Assembly: GCF_947090775.1 (NCBI RefSeq)
Contig: NZ_OX352321.1
Location: 1,178,001-1,242,000 of the forward strand
Reading direction: 5' to 3'
From: Pseudarthrobacter sp. MM222
Lineage (GTDB): Bacteria > Actinomycetota > Actinomycetes > Actinomycetales > Micrococcaceae
DNA: 64,000 nt
This document shows positions 27,979-36,086 of this stretch, one piece after another (positions within the stretch are counted from its first letter, which is position 1; each line of letters opens with the position of its first letter). The notes beneath the pieces were generated by a model that saw only the letters and a list, made by a program, of their open reading frames with translations, was not told where the DNA came from and ran no database searches. The translations under genes were made by a program, and so were the position numbers.

Positions 27979-29382
27979 ATGACCAGAGCAACAGCCCGGC
28001 CTCGCCGGACCGCCTCCGCGTTGATGGCCTTGGCCCTGGCGGGCGGCAGCGTTCCGATAGCGCTCGCGGCGGCTCCCGCCGCGCACGCGGATTCCTGGCG
28101 CGACAAGGAATACTGGCTCGCCGAGTCGGGAATCACCAAGGCCTGGGAAGTCTCCAAGGGCGCCAACGTCAAGATCGCCGTGATCGACAGCGGCGTGGAC
28201 GGCACGCACCCGGACCTTGCCGGAGTGCTGTCCGGGGGAGCGGATGTGTCCGGCGCCGGCAGCCCGGACGGGCGGGAGAGCATCGGCGCCAAGCCCGAAC
28301 ACGGCACCCTGGTGGCCACCATGCTCGCGGGCCGGGGACACCAGCCCCCGGCCACCGCCAGCGCCAGCCCGAGCCCCACCCCCAGCGCACGGCCTGGTCC
28401 CACTGTCGGACCGGACGGGATTGTCGGGGTTGCGCCCGAAGCTCAACTGCTCTCCGTTTCCACCTGGCTCGGTTCCGCCAACCCCGGCGGCAAGAGCGAC
28501 CAGGACCAGATCCCCGAGGCGGTCCGCTGGGCCGTCGACAACGGCGCCCGCGTCATCAACATCTCGCTCGGCAGCACGTCTCCGGAGTGGCCGCAGAGCT
28601 GGGATGCGGCATTCCTCTACGCCGAGCAGAAGGACGTCGTGATCGTTGCCGCCGCCGGCAACCGGCTGGGCGGAAACATCCAGGTCGGCGCCCCGGCCAC
28701 CATTCCCGGAGTGTTGACCGTGGCCGGGCTGGACCGCAAGGGGCGGGCCAGCATCGACTCCTCGTCGCAGGGCATCAGCATCGGCGTAGCGGCCCCCGCC
28801 GAGAACCTGATCGGCGGCCTGCCCTCCGGCGGCTACGCCGAATGGGCGGGTACCTCCGGCGCCACCCCCATCGTCGCCGGCGTCGCCGCCCTGATCCGCT
28901 CCAAGTGGCCGGACATGACGGCCAGCCAGGTCATCAACCGGATCGTCAGCACGGCGAAGGACGCCGGGGCGACCGGGAAAGACCCGATTTACGGCTTTGG
29001 GGTGCTCAACGCGGAGGCAGCTCTCAAGGCCGACGTGCCGGAAACCAAGACCAACCCCCTGGGCTCCATCTCCGACTGGATCCGCGTCCACCGCCGCGGG
29101 AACCTGGCGACGGCACCGGCCACGGAGGCCCCCGCTCCGTCCAGCGCCCTGCCGACCCTGCCGGAGGCCACCGTGCCGGTGGCGGAGCAGCCCTCGCAAT
29201 TCGACAGCGCCGTTCCGGCCATGGTGGTCCTCGGCTTCGGGGCGCTGTTCCTGGCCATCATCGCCGCAGCGGTTTTCCAGCTCCGCCGCGCCGGACGCCC
29301 GGGCGCGAGCGGAGGGCAGGACGGGCCCGGAGGGCCGGAAACCGGGGTCCTCGACTCCGTGGATTCCGGCAAGCCCAACTAG
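27979..29382 (+). CDS. Membrane-anchored subtilisin-like protease (mycosin-like, S8)
   Basis: 467 aa. A Sec-type signal peptide (about 1-37, AHADS cleavage area), then an S8 domain with catalytic Asp70 (VIDSGVDGTHPD), His108 (EHGTLVATML) and Ser293 (WAGTSGATP). A Ser/Pro-rich insert lies at about 122-145. A C-terminal span (AMVVLGFGALFLAIIAAAVF) anchors it with a short basic cytoplasmic tail. This layout is that of mycosins of type VII secretion, but no ESX gene is near. The Ser motif is GTSGATP rather than the common GTSMATP. ATG at 27979 follows AGGA. Confidence 0.88.
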   Translation: MTRATARPRRTASALMALALAGGSVPIALAAAPAAHADSWRDKEYWLAESGITKAWEVSKGANVKIAVIDSGVDGTHPDLAGVLSGGADVSGAGSPDGRESIGAKPEHGTLVATMLAGRGHQPPATASASPSPTPSARPGPTVGPDGIVGVAPEAQLLSVSTWLGSANPGGKSDQDQIPEAVRWAVDNGARVINISLGSTSPEWPQSWDAAFLYAEQKDVVIVAAAGNRLGGNIQVGAPATIPGVLTVAGLDRKGRASIDSSSQGISIGVAAPAENLIGGLPSGGYAEWAGTSGATPIVAGVAALIRSKWPDMTASQVINRIVSTAKDAGATGKDPIYGFGVLNAEAALKADVPETKTNPLGSISDWIRVHRRGNLATAPATEAPAPSSALPTLPEATVPVAEQPSQFDSAVPAMVVLGFGALFLAIIAAAVFQLRRAGRPGASGGQDGPGGPETGVLDSVDSGKPN

Positions 29383-29446
29383 CCCGCAGCAGGGGTCGTT
29401 ATGTGCCTCCAGAACGGCCTCTGCTGCCGGTCAGGTCGCGCCAAGC

Positions 29447-29488
29447 GTAGTTAGTGAAGTTTTTCACAAACTACTGTATTCTTGACGC
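29447..29488 (+). promoter_or_regulatory. Rex-like operator and leaderless promoter of ndh
   Basis: Two 12-base arms (29447-29458 and 29463-29474) form an inverted repeat with one mismatch; the core is AGTGAA gttt TTCACAAA, matching the Rex consensus (TTGTGAA-n4-TTCACAA) except in one arm. The -10 TATTCT is at 29477-29482, and the ATG follows after 6 bases with no ribosome site. Rex bound here would cover the -35 and spacer, blocking ndh when NADH is low. Confidence 0.7.
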
Positions 29489-30943
29489 ATGGCATCCACC
29501 CCTCAGCTCCAGGACCGTCCCCGGGTACTCGTCGTCGGCGGCGGGTACGTCGGCCTGTACGTCGCCCTCAAATTGCAGAACAAGATCGCGAATGCCGGTG
29601 GCATCGTCACCGTCGTTGATCCGCTGCCCTACATGACCTACCAGCCCTTCCTCCCCGAGGTGGCAGGCGGCAACATCGAGGCCCGCCACGCCGTCGTCTC
29701 GCACCGCCAGCACCTCAAGCAGACGGAACTCATCCAGGGCCGCGTCCTCTCGATCGACCACGCCAACCGCACCGCCGTGGTTGCCCCGGCCGACGGTGGC
29801 GAGAACTTCGAGATTCCCTACTTCGACGTCGTCGTTGCTGCGGGCGCGATCACCCGCACCTTCCCGATCAAGGGCCTCGCGGACAAGGGCATTGGCCTCA
29901 AGACCATCGAGGAAGCCGTGGCCCTGCGCAACAGCGTCCTCGAGCGCATCGAAGCCGGCTCGCTCATGACGGATCCGGTTGAGCGCGCCCGCGCGCTGAC
30001 CTTCGTCGTCGTTGGCGGCGGCTTTGCCGGCATCGAGTGCATCACCGAAATGGAAGATCTTGCCCGCGCCGCGGTCAAGAACAACCCGCGTGTCAAGCAG
30101 GAGGAAGTCCGCTTCGTCCTGGTTGAGGCCATGGGCCGCATCATGCCCGAGGTCACGGCCAAGCAGGCCGAATGGGTCGTCGAGCACCTCCGCAGCCGCG
30201 GTATCGAGGTCCTCCTGAACACCTCGCTGGACAACGCCGAGGGCTCCCTGAAGCTCATCAACCTTCCGGACAAGACCCCGGCCCAGGACTTCGAGTCGGA
30301 CACCCTGGTCTGGACTGCCGGCGTGCAGGCCAACCCGATGGTCCGCTCCACCGACTTCCCGCTCGAGCCGCGCGGACGCGTCCGCGTCCTCCCGGACCTG
30401 CGCATCGCAGGCGACGAGGGAATCGTCGAGAATGCCTGGGCCGCCGGCGACGTCGCAGCCGTGCCGGACCTCTCGGGCAGCGGCCTGCCGGACGGAACCT
30501 GCGTCCCCAACGCCCAGCACGCCCTGCGCCAGGCCAAGCGCCTCGCCAAGAACCTGTGGGCTTCCCGCTGGGACAAGCCGCTCAAGGACTACAAGCACAA
30601 GAACCTGGGCGCCGTTGCCGGGTTCGGCGAGTGGAAGGGTGTTGCCAACATCAACATCCTGGGCCGCATCGGGCTCAAGGGCCCGCTGGCCTGGCTGGCG
30701 CACCGCGGCTACCACGGCCTCGCCATGCCCACGTTCGAACGCAAGTTCCGCGTCATCTTCGGCTGGATCCTGGCCTTCTTCATGGGCCGCGACACCACCC
30801 AGCTGATCGACCTGGACAACCCCCGCGGCGCCTTCGTGGCCGCCGCGAGCCCGGCACCCAAGCCCGCAGCGGCTCCCGCCCCGGCCGCAGGCACGCCGGC
30901 AGCAGGCGCTCCCAAGGTATCGGTGCCGGCCGACTCCAAGTAG
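29489..30943 (+). CDS. ndh: Type II NADH:quinone oxidoreductase
   Basis: 484 aa, two Rossmann folds: FAD site VLVVGGGYVGLYVA and NAD site FVVVGGGFAGIECI. QPFLPEVAGG and the later AAGDVAAV segments fit NDH-2. It oxidises NADH and reduces quinone without proton pumping, at the inner face of the membrane through C-terminal amphipathic helices. A Pro/Ala tail of about 30 residues is added at the C-terminus. Transcription is probably leaderless and Rex-controlled (29447-29488). A strong terminator follows at 30961-31000. Confidence 0.93.
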   Translation: MASTPQLQDRPRVLVVGGGYVGLYVALKLQNKIANAGGIVTVVDPLPYMTYQPFLPEVAGGNIEARHAVVSHRQHLKQTELIQGRVLSIDHANRTAVVAPADGGENFEIPYFDVVVAAGAITRTFPIKGLADKGIGLKTIEEAVALRNSVLERIEAGSLMTDPVERARALTFVVVGGGFAGIECITEMEDLARAAVKNNPRVKQEEVRFVLVEAMGRIMPEVTAKQAEWVVEHLRSRGIEVLLNTSLDNAEGSLKLINLPDKTPAQDFESDTLVWTAGVQANPMVRSTDFPLEPRGRVRVLPDLRIAGDEGIVENAWAAGDVAAVPDLSGSGLPDGTCVPNAQHALRQAKRLAKNLWASRWDKPLKDYKHKNLGAVAGFGEWKGVANINILGRIGLKGPLAWLAHRGYHGLAMPTFERKFRVIFGWILAFFMGRDTTQLIDLDNPRGAFVAAASPAPKPAAAPAPAAGTPAAGAPKVSVPADSK

Positions 30944-30960
30944 CCAGCGCGCGCCTTTCG

Positions 30961-31000
30961 ACGGCGGCCGTTCCCTTCAGGGGGAGCGGCCGCCGTTTTT
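30961..31000 (+). terminator. ndh terminator
   Basis: 15-bp stem (30961-30975 with 30982-30996) with one G-U pair, 6-base loop, followed by TTTTT. Well-formed intrinsic terminator. Confidence 0.92.
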
Positions 31001-31090
31001 GCGTCGGCGGAGGCCGGGCCGCCCCTGCCCGACGGCCCGGGCGGCCCCCGCCGGACGGCCTCGGACAGACCCCGCGCCTAGACTGGCACC

Positions 31091-32032
31091 ATGACAGCTG
31101 AAAAGGACCTGCACACCCTTCTGGCCACCATGCGCCCCGAACGCCGCGACGGCGAGTTTGTCTACGCCCTGTGGCCGCATGGCAAACCCCTGGCCGGCGC
31201 CATCGCGGCAGCAGTCCGCGAGGCGGAAGGCCTCACCGTGGTGCTGCAGCGCGACGAAGCGGACCGCCTGGAGCTGTCCTATGACTTTGTCGGCGCCTGG
31301 ATCACGCTGCAGGTGCACTCCGCGCTCGAGGCAGTCGGCCTGACGGCAGCGGTCAGCGCCGCGTTGACGGAGGCAAAGATCAGCTGCAATGTCCTGGCGG
31401 GATTCCACCACGACCACATCCTGGTCCCCGTGTCCGACGCCGACCGGGCCCTGGAGGTACTGCACGAACTGGTCGCCGACAGCGGCGAGCAGAAACCTGC
31501 GCCCGAGCTTGTGCTCCGCAGTGAACAGCCCGCGGACCGCCCCGACCTGCTGGCCCTGACCGCTGCGGCCTTCGCCGTCTCGCCGGTCACCGGGCTCCGC
31601 GTCGAGGGGGAACCGGAAGAGGTGGACTTGCTGGCCAGGCTCTTCGAGTGCGAGGAATACCTGCCTGAGTTCAGCATCGTGGCGGAGCTCGGCGGTGAGA
31701 TCGTGGGCCATGTGATCAGCACCCGCGGCTGGGCCGGGGAGCTGAAACTGCTGGGCCTGGGTCCCATCGGCGTGGTGCCGCGGCTCCAGCGCCACGGGAT
31801 CGGCTCCGCGCTGATGACGGAAACCGTGGCCCGCGCAAATGCGGCAGGGGAGCGCGGTATTGCCCTGCTCGGCAGCCCGGAGTACTACTCGCGGTTCGGC
31901 TTCGTGCCGTCCACCTCCCTCGGCGTCGAGGCCCCGGACCCCGCCTGGGGCGCGCATTTCCAACTGCTTCCGCTGGCCCTGTGGCCGGGGGGCGTCAGCG
32001 GGACCTTCCGCTACGCCGGCCCGTTCGGCTAG
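31091..32032 (+). CDS. ACT-like domain fused to a GNAT acetyltransferase
   Basis: 313 aa with two parts. Residues 1 to about 130 match stand-alone ACT-like regulatory proteins (MRPERRDGEFVYAL, ITLQVHSALEAVGLTAAVS, ISCNVLAGFHHDHILVPV), a fold that often binds amino acids. Residues about 140-313 are a YhbS-type GNAT domain with the acetyl-CoA loop VVPRLQRHGIGSAL and the late YYSRFGFVPS motif. An amino-acid-sensing acetyltransferase is a reasonable guess, not shown. TAGACT (31079-31084) sits 6 bases before the ATG, so the mRNA is probably leaderless. Confidence 0.82.
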   Translation: MTAEKDLHTLLATMRPERRDGEFVYALWPHGKPLAGAIAAAVREAEGLTVVLQRDEADRLELSYDFVGAWITLQVHSALEAVGLTAAVSAALTEAKISCNVLAGFHHDHILVPVSDADRALEVLHELVADSGEQKPAPELVLRSEQPADRPDLLALTAAAFAVSPVTGLRVEGEPEEVDLLARLFECEEYLPEFSIVAELGGEIVGHVISTRGWAGELKLLGLGPIGVVPRLQRHGIGSALMTETVARANAAGERGIALLGSPEYYSRFGFVPSTSLGVEAPDPAWGAHFQLLPLALWPGGVSGTFRYAGPFG

Positions 32033-32078
32033 CCCCGGCAGGGCGGAGGACAGCGGGACGGGATACCATGGACCGGGC

Positions 32079-32152
32079 GCCCCAGTAGCCCAATTGGCAG
32101 AGGCAGCGGACTTAAAATCCGCGTGTTGTGGGTTCGAGTCCCACCTGGGGTA
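32079..32152 (+). tRNA. tRNA-Leu (anticodon TAA)
   Basis: A 74-base cloverleaf: acceptor GCCCCAG/CTGGGGT, discriminator A32152, no encoded CCA. The anticodon arm is GCGGA CTTAAAA TCCGC with anticodon TAA at 32113-32115. T arm is GTGGG TTCGAGT CCCAC. The D arm has a 3-bp stem as in leucine tRNAs, but the variable region is only GTGTT instead of the long class II arm. Decodes UUA, a rare codon here. Confidence 0.85.
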
Positions 32153-32294
32153 CTTCCATCGCTGCCCACGGCCATGCCCGCCTCGGCGTCGGCGGCCCGA
32201 CCGAGCAGGGCGACCCTTGGGCCCCGGACGCCCGGCGTCCAGAGCCTCCCCGATCCTCGCGCTGATTCCCTCTATGCAACGAGTGTTATAAGGA

Positions 32295-32338
32295 TGTGAC
32301 CGTAGTCACTTATGTTCGGGCCAAAATTGCACTAGCTT
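32295..32338 (+). promoter_or_regulatory. CRP/GlxR-like site and promoter upstream of the livK-type gene
   Basis: TGTGA ccgtag TCACT (32295-32310) matches the CRP/GlxR consensus TGTGA-n6-TCACA in 9 of 10 positions. Downstream, TTATGT (32310-32315) and TAGCTT (32333-32338) are 17 bases apart as a candidate -35/-10. The site would be centred about 42 bases before the start of transcription, the position for a class II activator. A ~68-base leader follows with AGGAGA before the ATG. The rest of the gap back to the tRNA shows nothing clear. Confidence 0.55.
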
Positions 32339-32412
32339 GAAGTTAAATCAGGAACACCTGATCTTTCGCATCAAAGGGCCGTTCGCACCTTTAGATCGAG
32401 GAGATTTTTTAC

Positions 32413-33762
32413 ATGACTTCACTCCCCCAGGTGGCGCCCCGCATCGCTAAGCTCACAGCGCTCAGCATCGGCGTCGCTCTTCTGGCTACGGCTTGTGGTG
32501 GCTCGTCCACCCCGACGTCGACTGGATCCGCCTCCGCCGCGGCCGCTGGCATCGCCTGCCCGGCTCCCAGTGCAACCGGCAGCGCCACCACTGCCGCCGG
32601 TGCCGGCGGTTCCGTGCCTGCTTCCACCACCACCACCCCGACGCCGCTCAAGATCGGCTCGCTCCTGCCGACCACCGGCTCGCTGGCCTTCCTCGGCCCG
32701 CCCGAAATCGCGGGTGTGAACCTTGGCATCAAGGAAATCAATGACGCCGGCGGCGTGTTGGGCAAGCCGGTCGAGGTTATTCACCGCGACTCGGGCGACA
32801 CCAAGACGGACATCGCCACCCAGTCCACCACGGCCCTGCTGGGCTCCGGGGTCAGCGCAGTCGTAGGCGCTGCCTCCTCCGGTGTGTCCAAGACCGTGAT
32901 CAACCAGATCACCGGTGCTGGCGTTATCCAGTTCTCCCCGGCCAACACCTCGCCGGACTTCACCACCTGGGATGACAAGGGCCTGTACTGGCGCACCGCC
33001 CCCTCGGACGTGCTGCAGGGCAAGGTCCTCGGCAACTACATGGCTACCTGCGGTGCCCAGACCGTTGGCATGATCGTTCTGAACGACGCTTACGGCACCG
33101 GTCTCGCGAAGAACGTGAAGTCATCGTTCGAAGCAGCCGGCGGCAAGGTCGTTGCAGAAGAACTCTTCAACGAAGGCGATTCGCAGTTCAGCAGCCAGGT
33201 GGACAAGGTCATCGCGGCCAAGCCGGATGCGATCGCCCTGATCACCTTTGACCAGGCCAAGAGCATTGTCCCGCTGATGACGGGCAAGGGCATCAAGCCC
33301 ACTCAGATGTTCCTCGTGGACGGCAACATGTCCGACTACAGCAAGGACTTCCAGGCCGGCACGCTCAAGGGCGCACAGGGCACCATCCCGGGCACTTTCG
33401 CGAAGGATGACTTCAAGAAGAAGCTGCTGGCGATTGACCCGGCGTTGAAGGATTACAGCTACGCTGGCGAATCATACGACGCAGTGAACCTGATCGCTCT
33501 GGCATCCGAGGCTGCGAAGAGCACCAAGGGCACCGACATCGCGGCTCAGCTCAAGGCAGTGTCTGAAACCGGCGACAAGTGCAACGACTTCCCGTCCTGC
33601 GTCACCCTGCTCCGCAACGGCAAGGACATCGACTACGACGGCCAGTCCGGCCCCGTAACGTTCTCCGAAGCCGGGGACCCGACGGAAGCCTACATCGGCA
33701 TCTACGAGTTCCAGGACGACAACAAGTACACGCCGGCCAAGGAAGAATTCGGCAAGCTGTAA
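32413..33762 (+). CDS. Branched-chain amino acid ABC transporter binding lipoprotein
   Basis: 449 aa. Signal peptide with lipobox LLATAC and acylated C28, then a Thr/Ser/Ala-rich linker to about residue 75, then a Peripla_BP_6 (LivJ/LivK) domain beginning KIGSLLPTTGSLAFLG. It captures leucine/isoleucine/valine or related substrates outside the membrane for LivHMGF. ATG at 32413 follows GAGGAGA. The gene faces the livHMGF unit, converging on the terminators at 33781-33816 and 34154-34187. Both units carry CRP-like sites, supporting joint regulation. Confidence 0.92.
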   Translation: MTSLPQVAPRIAKLTALSIGVALLATACGGSSTPTSTGSASAAAAGIACPAPSATGSATTAAGAGGSVPASTTTTPTPLKIGSLLPTTGSLAFLGPPEIAGVNLGIKEINDAGGVLGKPVEVIHRDSGDTKTDIATQSTTALLGSGVSAVVGAASSGVSKTVINQITGAGVIQFSPANTSPDFTTWDDKGLYWRTAPSDVLQGKVLGNYMATCGAQTVGMIVLNDAYGTGLAKNVKSSFEAAGGKVVAEELFNEGDSQFSSQVDKVIAAKPDAIALITFDQAKSIVPLMTGKGIKPTQMFLVDGNMSDYSKDFQAGTLKGAQGTIPGTFAKDDFKKKLLAIDPALKDYSYAGESYDAVNLIALASEAAKSTKGTDIAAQLKAVSETGDKCNDFPSCVTLLRNGKDIDYDGQSGPVTFSEAGDPTEAYIGIYEFQDDNKYTPAKEEFGKL

Positions 33763-33780
33763 GCCGCTTCCCACCGACAC

Positions 33781-33816
33781 CAAGAGACCCCCGTCCATCC
33801 GGACGGGGGTCTCTTG
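33781..33816. terminator. Strong hairpin after the livK-type gene
   Basis: A perfect 16-bp stem (33781-33796 with 33801-33816) with loop ATCC; the inner half is AAGAGACCCCCGTCC. No U-tract follows, but stability is very high. Likely transcription terminator or mRNA 3' protector. Confidence 0.82.
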
Positions 33817-34153
33817 CGTGGCGGGAGGATGAGGAGACCAGATGGCCGGCCCAGCGTCACGCGGTCCAGCCCTCCTGGTGGGCGGGCGGGGGAGCGCGCT
33901 GGAAAGCGCCGCCGTCGTTCTGCCGGGGGAGCGGCAGGTGAGACAACCACTGAGGGCGACGGAGGCAGGCGCTTGCGAAAGCGCCGTTGTCGCGCTGGGC
34001 CCACGGCGGCAGGGATCCCTGCCCGAGCTTGCGAGGGGAGGGGGCCGCCGGGGAGGAACGAGCGCAGGCGCCGAGCAAGTGGCTGCGGAGGCGCCCGGAG
34101 GCGCGGCAGGGGCCCGCACGGCACCGTGGGGGACGGCGACGACGCCAAGGCAT
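33817..34153. other. Gene-free, hairpin-rich G-skewed stretch
   Basis: Between the two converging liv units. I see no gene: short readings cover the stretch but have no ribosome site and no family-like sequence. Local hairpins are dense: CTGCCG ggggag CGGCAG at 33920-33937, GGCGCTT gcga AAGCGCC at 33968-33985, and palindrome GGCAGGGATCCCTGCC at 34008-34023. Two segments share GAAAGCGCCG-nn-GTCG (33902-33917 and 33977-33992). It might be a structured RNA or repeat remnant; no promoter was identified. Confidence 0.5.
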
Positions 34154-34187
34154 GCAAAAGGGCCGCCACCGGCTGGTGACGACCCTT
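34154..34187 (-). terminator. livHMGF operon terminator
   Basis: On the minus strand a 13-bp stem with two G-U pairs (34175-34187 with 34158-34170), loop AGCC, then UUUU. It lies 35 bases past the livF stop and should end the livHMGF transcript. A TGTAGTACTACA palindrome lies between at 34191-34202. Confidence 0.85.
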
Positions 34188-34221
34188 CTGTGTAGTACTA
34201 CAGGGAGATACCGCGGGAAGG

Positions 34222-34995
34222 CTATTCGACGGTGTCGGCCAGCGTGCCCAGGTACAGCTGGATTACCTTAGGATCCTTCATGAGCTCCCGGCCGGTGCCG
34301 GTGTAGGCATCCTTGCCCTGGTCGAGGACGTAGCCGCGGTCGCAGATCTGCAGGCAGCGGCGCGCGTTCTGCTCCACCATGATCACGGAGACGCCGGCCC
34401 GGTTGATCTCGTGGACCCGGAGGAAGGTCTCATCCTGCTTGACAGGGGAGAGGCCTGCGGAGGGCTCATCGAGCAGCAGCACGGCCGGGTCCATCATCAG
34501 GGCCCGTCCCATGGCGACCATCTGGCGCTCACCGCCGGAGAGCGAACCGGCCCGCTGAGCGCGCCGCTTGGCGAGCTCGGGGAACAGGCTTGCGACGAAG
34601 TCGAACCGCTCGGCAAAGTCCTTGGGCCGCTGGAACATGCCCATCTGCAGGTTTTCCTCGATGGTCAGGGTGGCGAACACGTTGTTGTTCTGCGGCACGA
34701 AGCCGACGCCCTTGCTGACCAGCTTGTTGGCCTTGAGCCCGGTGATGTCCTGGCCGCGGACCACTACCGAACCGGAGTGGACCTTGACGAGGCCGAACAT
34801 CGCCTTGAGCAGGGTCGACTTGCCGGCCCCGTTCGGTCCGATGATGCCGATCAGCTCGCCCTTGCGGGCCTCGATGCTGCAGCCGTTGAGGATGTTGACA
34901 CCGGGGAGGTAGCCGGCCACCAGGTTGGTGACCTTGACGACGGAGTCCTCATCGTGCACGGGGGCGGCGGCGGGTGCCGCGCTGGTGGCGCTCAT
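34222..34995 (-). CDS. livF: Branched-chain amino acid ABC transporter ATPase LivF
   Basis: 257 aa ABC ATPase: Walker A GPNGAGKST, signature LSGGERQMV, Walker B VLLLDEPSAGL, H-loop region VSVIMVEQN. It forms the ATPase pair with LivG. The N-terminus carries about 20 extra Ala/Pro residues. Its ATG overlaps the livG stop by 4 bases. It is the last gene of the minus-strand livHMGF operon, followed by a terminator at 34154-34187. Confidence 0.94.
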   Translation of the reverse strand: MSATSAAPAAAPVHDEDSVVKVTNLVAGYLPGVNILNGCSIEARKGELIGIIGPNGAGKSTLLKAMFGLVKVHSGSVVVRGQDITGLKANKLVSKGVGFVPQNNNVFATLTIEENLQMGMFQRPKDFAERFDFVASLFPELAKRRAQRAGSLSGGERQMVAMGRALMMDPAVLLLDEPSAGLSPVKQDETFLRVHEINRAGVSVIMVEQNARRCLQICDRGYVLDQGKDAYTGTGRELMKDPKVIQLYLGTLADTVE

Positions 34996-36086
34996 TCTGT
35001 GTCCTTGTCTGTGCGGGTCGGCTCATCGGCGCTGCGCCTGCCGCGGACCGGACCGTTGCCGGCCGGCGGCGTCGGCTCCTGCGCCTCCGGTGCGACGACG
35101 TCGAGGGAGATGATGCCGGCGTTTTCGGTACCGACAATCGACTCCTCGTCAGCCACGAGTTCGGCTGCAAGCTCCTTGATGCCTTCGGAGTCACCCAGAT
35201 CCACGTCGTGGTGGGCGCCCAGGTAGGCGTCAATCACGGCCGGGTTCTTCATGACCTCGGCGGGCGGGCCTTCGGCCACGATCTTGCCCTCAGCCATCAC
35301 GACCACCCAGTCGGCGATGTGGCGGACCATGTTCATGTCATGCTCAACGAACAGCACGGTCATTCCCTCGGCCTTGAGGTTCTTGATGTGGTCCAGCAGC
35401 GACTGCGTCAGCGCCGGATTGACCCCGGCCATCGGCTCGTCCAGCATGACCAGCTTGGGCCGGACCATCAGCGACCGGGCCATTTCGAGCAGCTTGCGCT
35501 GGCCGCCGGAAAGCGACGCCGCGTAATCGTCCTTCTTCGCGTCCAGTTTGAATTTCTCCAGCAGGACATCTGCCTGGGCGGTGATTTCCTTCTCCCGGCC
35601 GCCCCAGATGCCCTTGAAGAGGGCCTTCGACAGGCGTTCTCCGGGCTGGTTGGAGCCGCCGAGGCGCATGTTCTCCATTACGGTGAGCTTGCCCATGACC
35701 TTGGTCAGCTGGAAGGTACGGACCATGCCCATCCGGGCAACCTTGTACGGGGAGACCCCGGCAATGCTCTGGCCTTCGAACTGCCACTTGCCCGAATTGG
35801 GGGTATCGAAGCCCGTGAGCAGGTTGAACAGGGTGGTCTTGCCGGCGCCGTTCGGGCCGATGAGCGCCGTGATCTTGTGCCTGGGGATCTCAAGGTATTC
35901 GACGTCGACGGCGTTGATGCCGCCGAAGCTGCGGGTGACGTTTTCCGCCACCACGATCGGATCGCGCTTCTTGCAGCCCGGTGCCGTCTCGTCGGCGGCA
36001 ATCGGACGCGCGTCCGTCATGTAGTTGATCTCTTCTGACTGCCCGGTGCTTCCGGTGATTGCGGATGATCCGCTCTGAGTGCTCAT
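34992..36086 (-). CDS. livG: Branched-chain amino acid ABC transporter ATPase LivG
   Basis: 364 aa: Walker A GPNGAGKTT, signature LSGGQRKLLEMA, Walker B LVMLDEPMAGV, H-loop MTVLFVEHDMN. Beyond the usual ~255 residues there is an N-terminal extension of about 45 residues and a C-terminal extension of about 70 rich in Glu, Pro and Arg. ATG at 36086 overlaps livM by 4 bases and has AGAAGGAG upstream; ATG at 36020 is an alternative. Readings further upstream lie inside livM and were rejected. Confidence 0.92.
   Translation of the reverse strand: MSTQSGSSAITGSTGQSEEINYMTDARPIAADETAPGCKKRDPIVVAENVTRSFGGINAVDVEYLEIPRHKITALIGPNGAGKTTLFNLLTGFDTPNSGKWQFEGQSIAGVSPYKVARMGMVRTFQLTKVMGKLTVMENMRLGGSNQPGERLSKALFKGIWGGREKEITAQADVLLEKFKLDAKKDDYAASLSGGQRKLLEMARSLMVRPKLVMLDEPMAGVNPALTQSLLDHIKNLKAEGMTVLFVEHDMNMVRHIADWVVVMAEGKIVAEGPPAEVMKNPAVIDAYLGAHHDVDLGDSEGIKELAAELVADEESIVGTENAGIISLDVVAPEAQEPTPPAGNGPVRGRRSADEPTRTDKDTE

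Noticed and set aside
33842..34195. Possible small genes in the gap between the liv units
   Set aside because: Arg/Gly-rich translations in all frames, no ribosome site, and they run across hairpins and the livF terminator.
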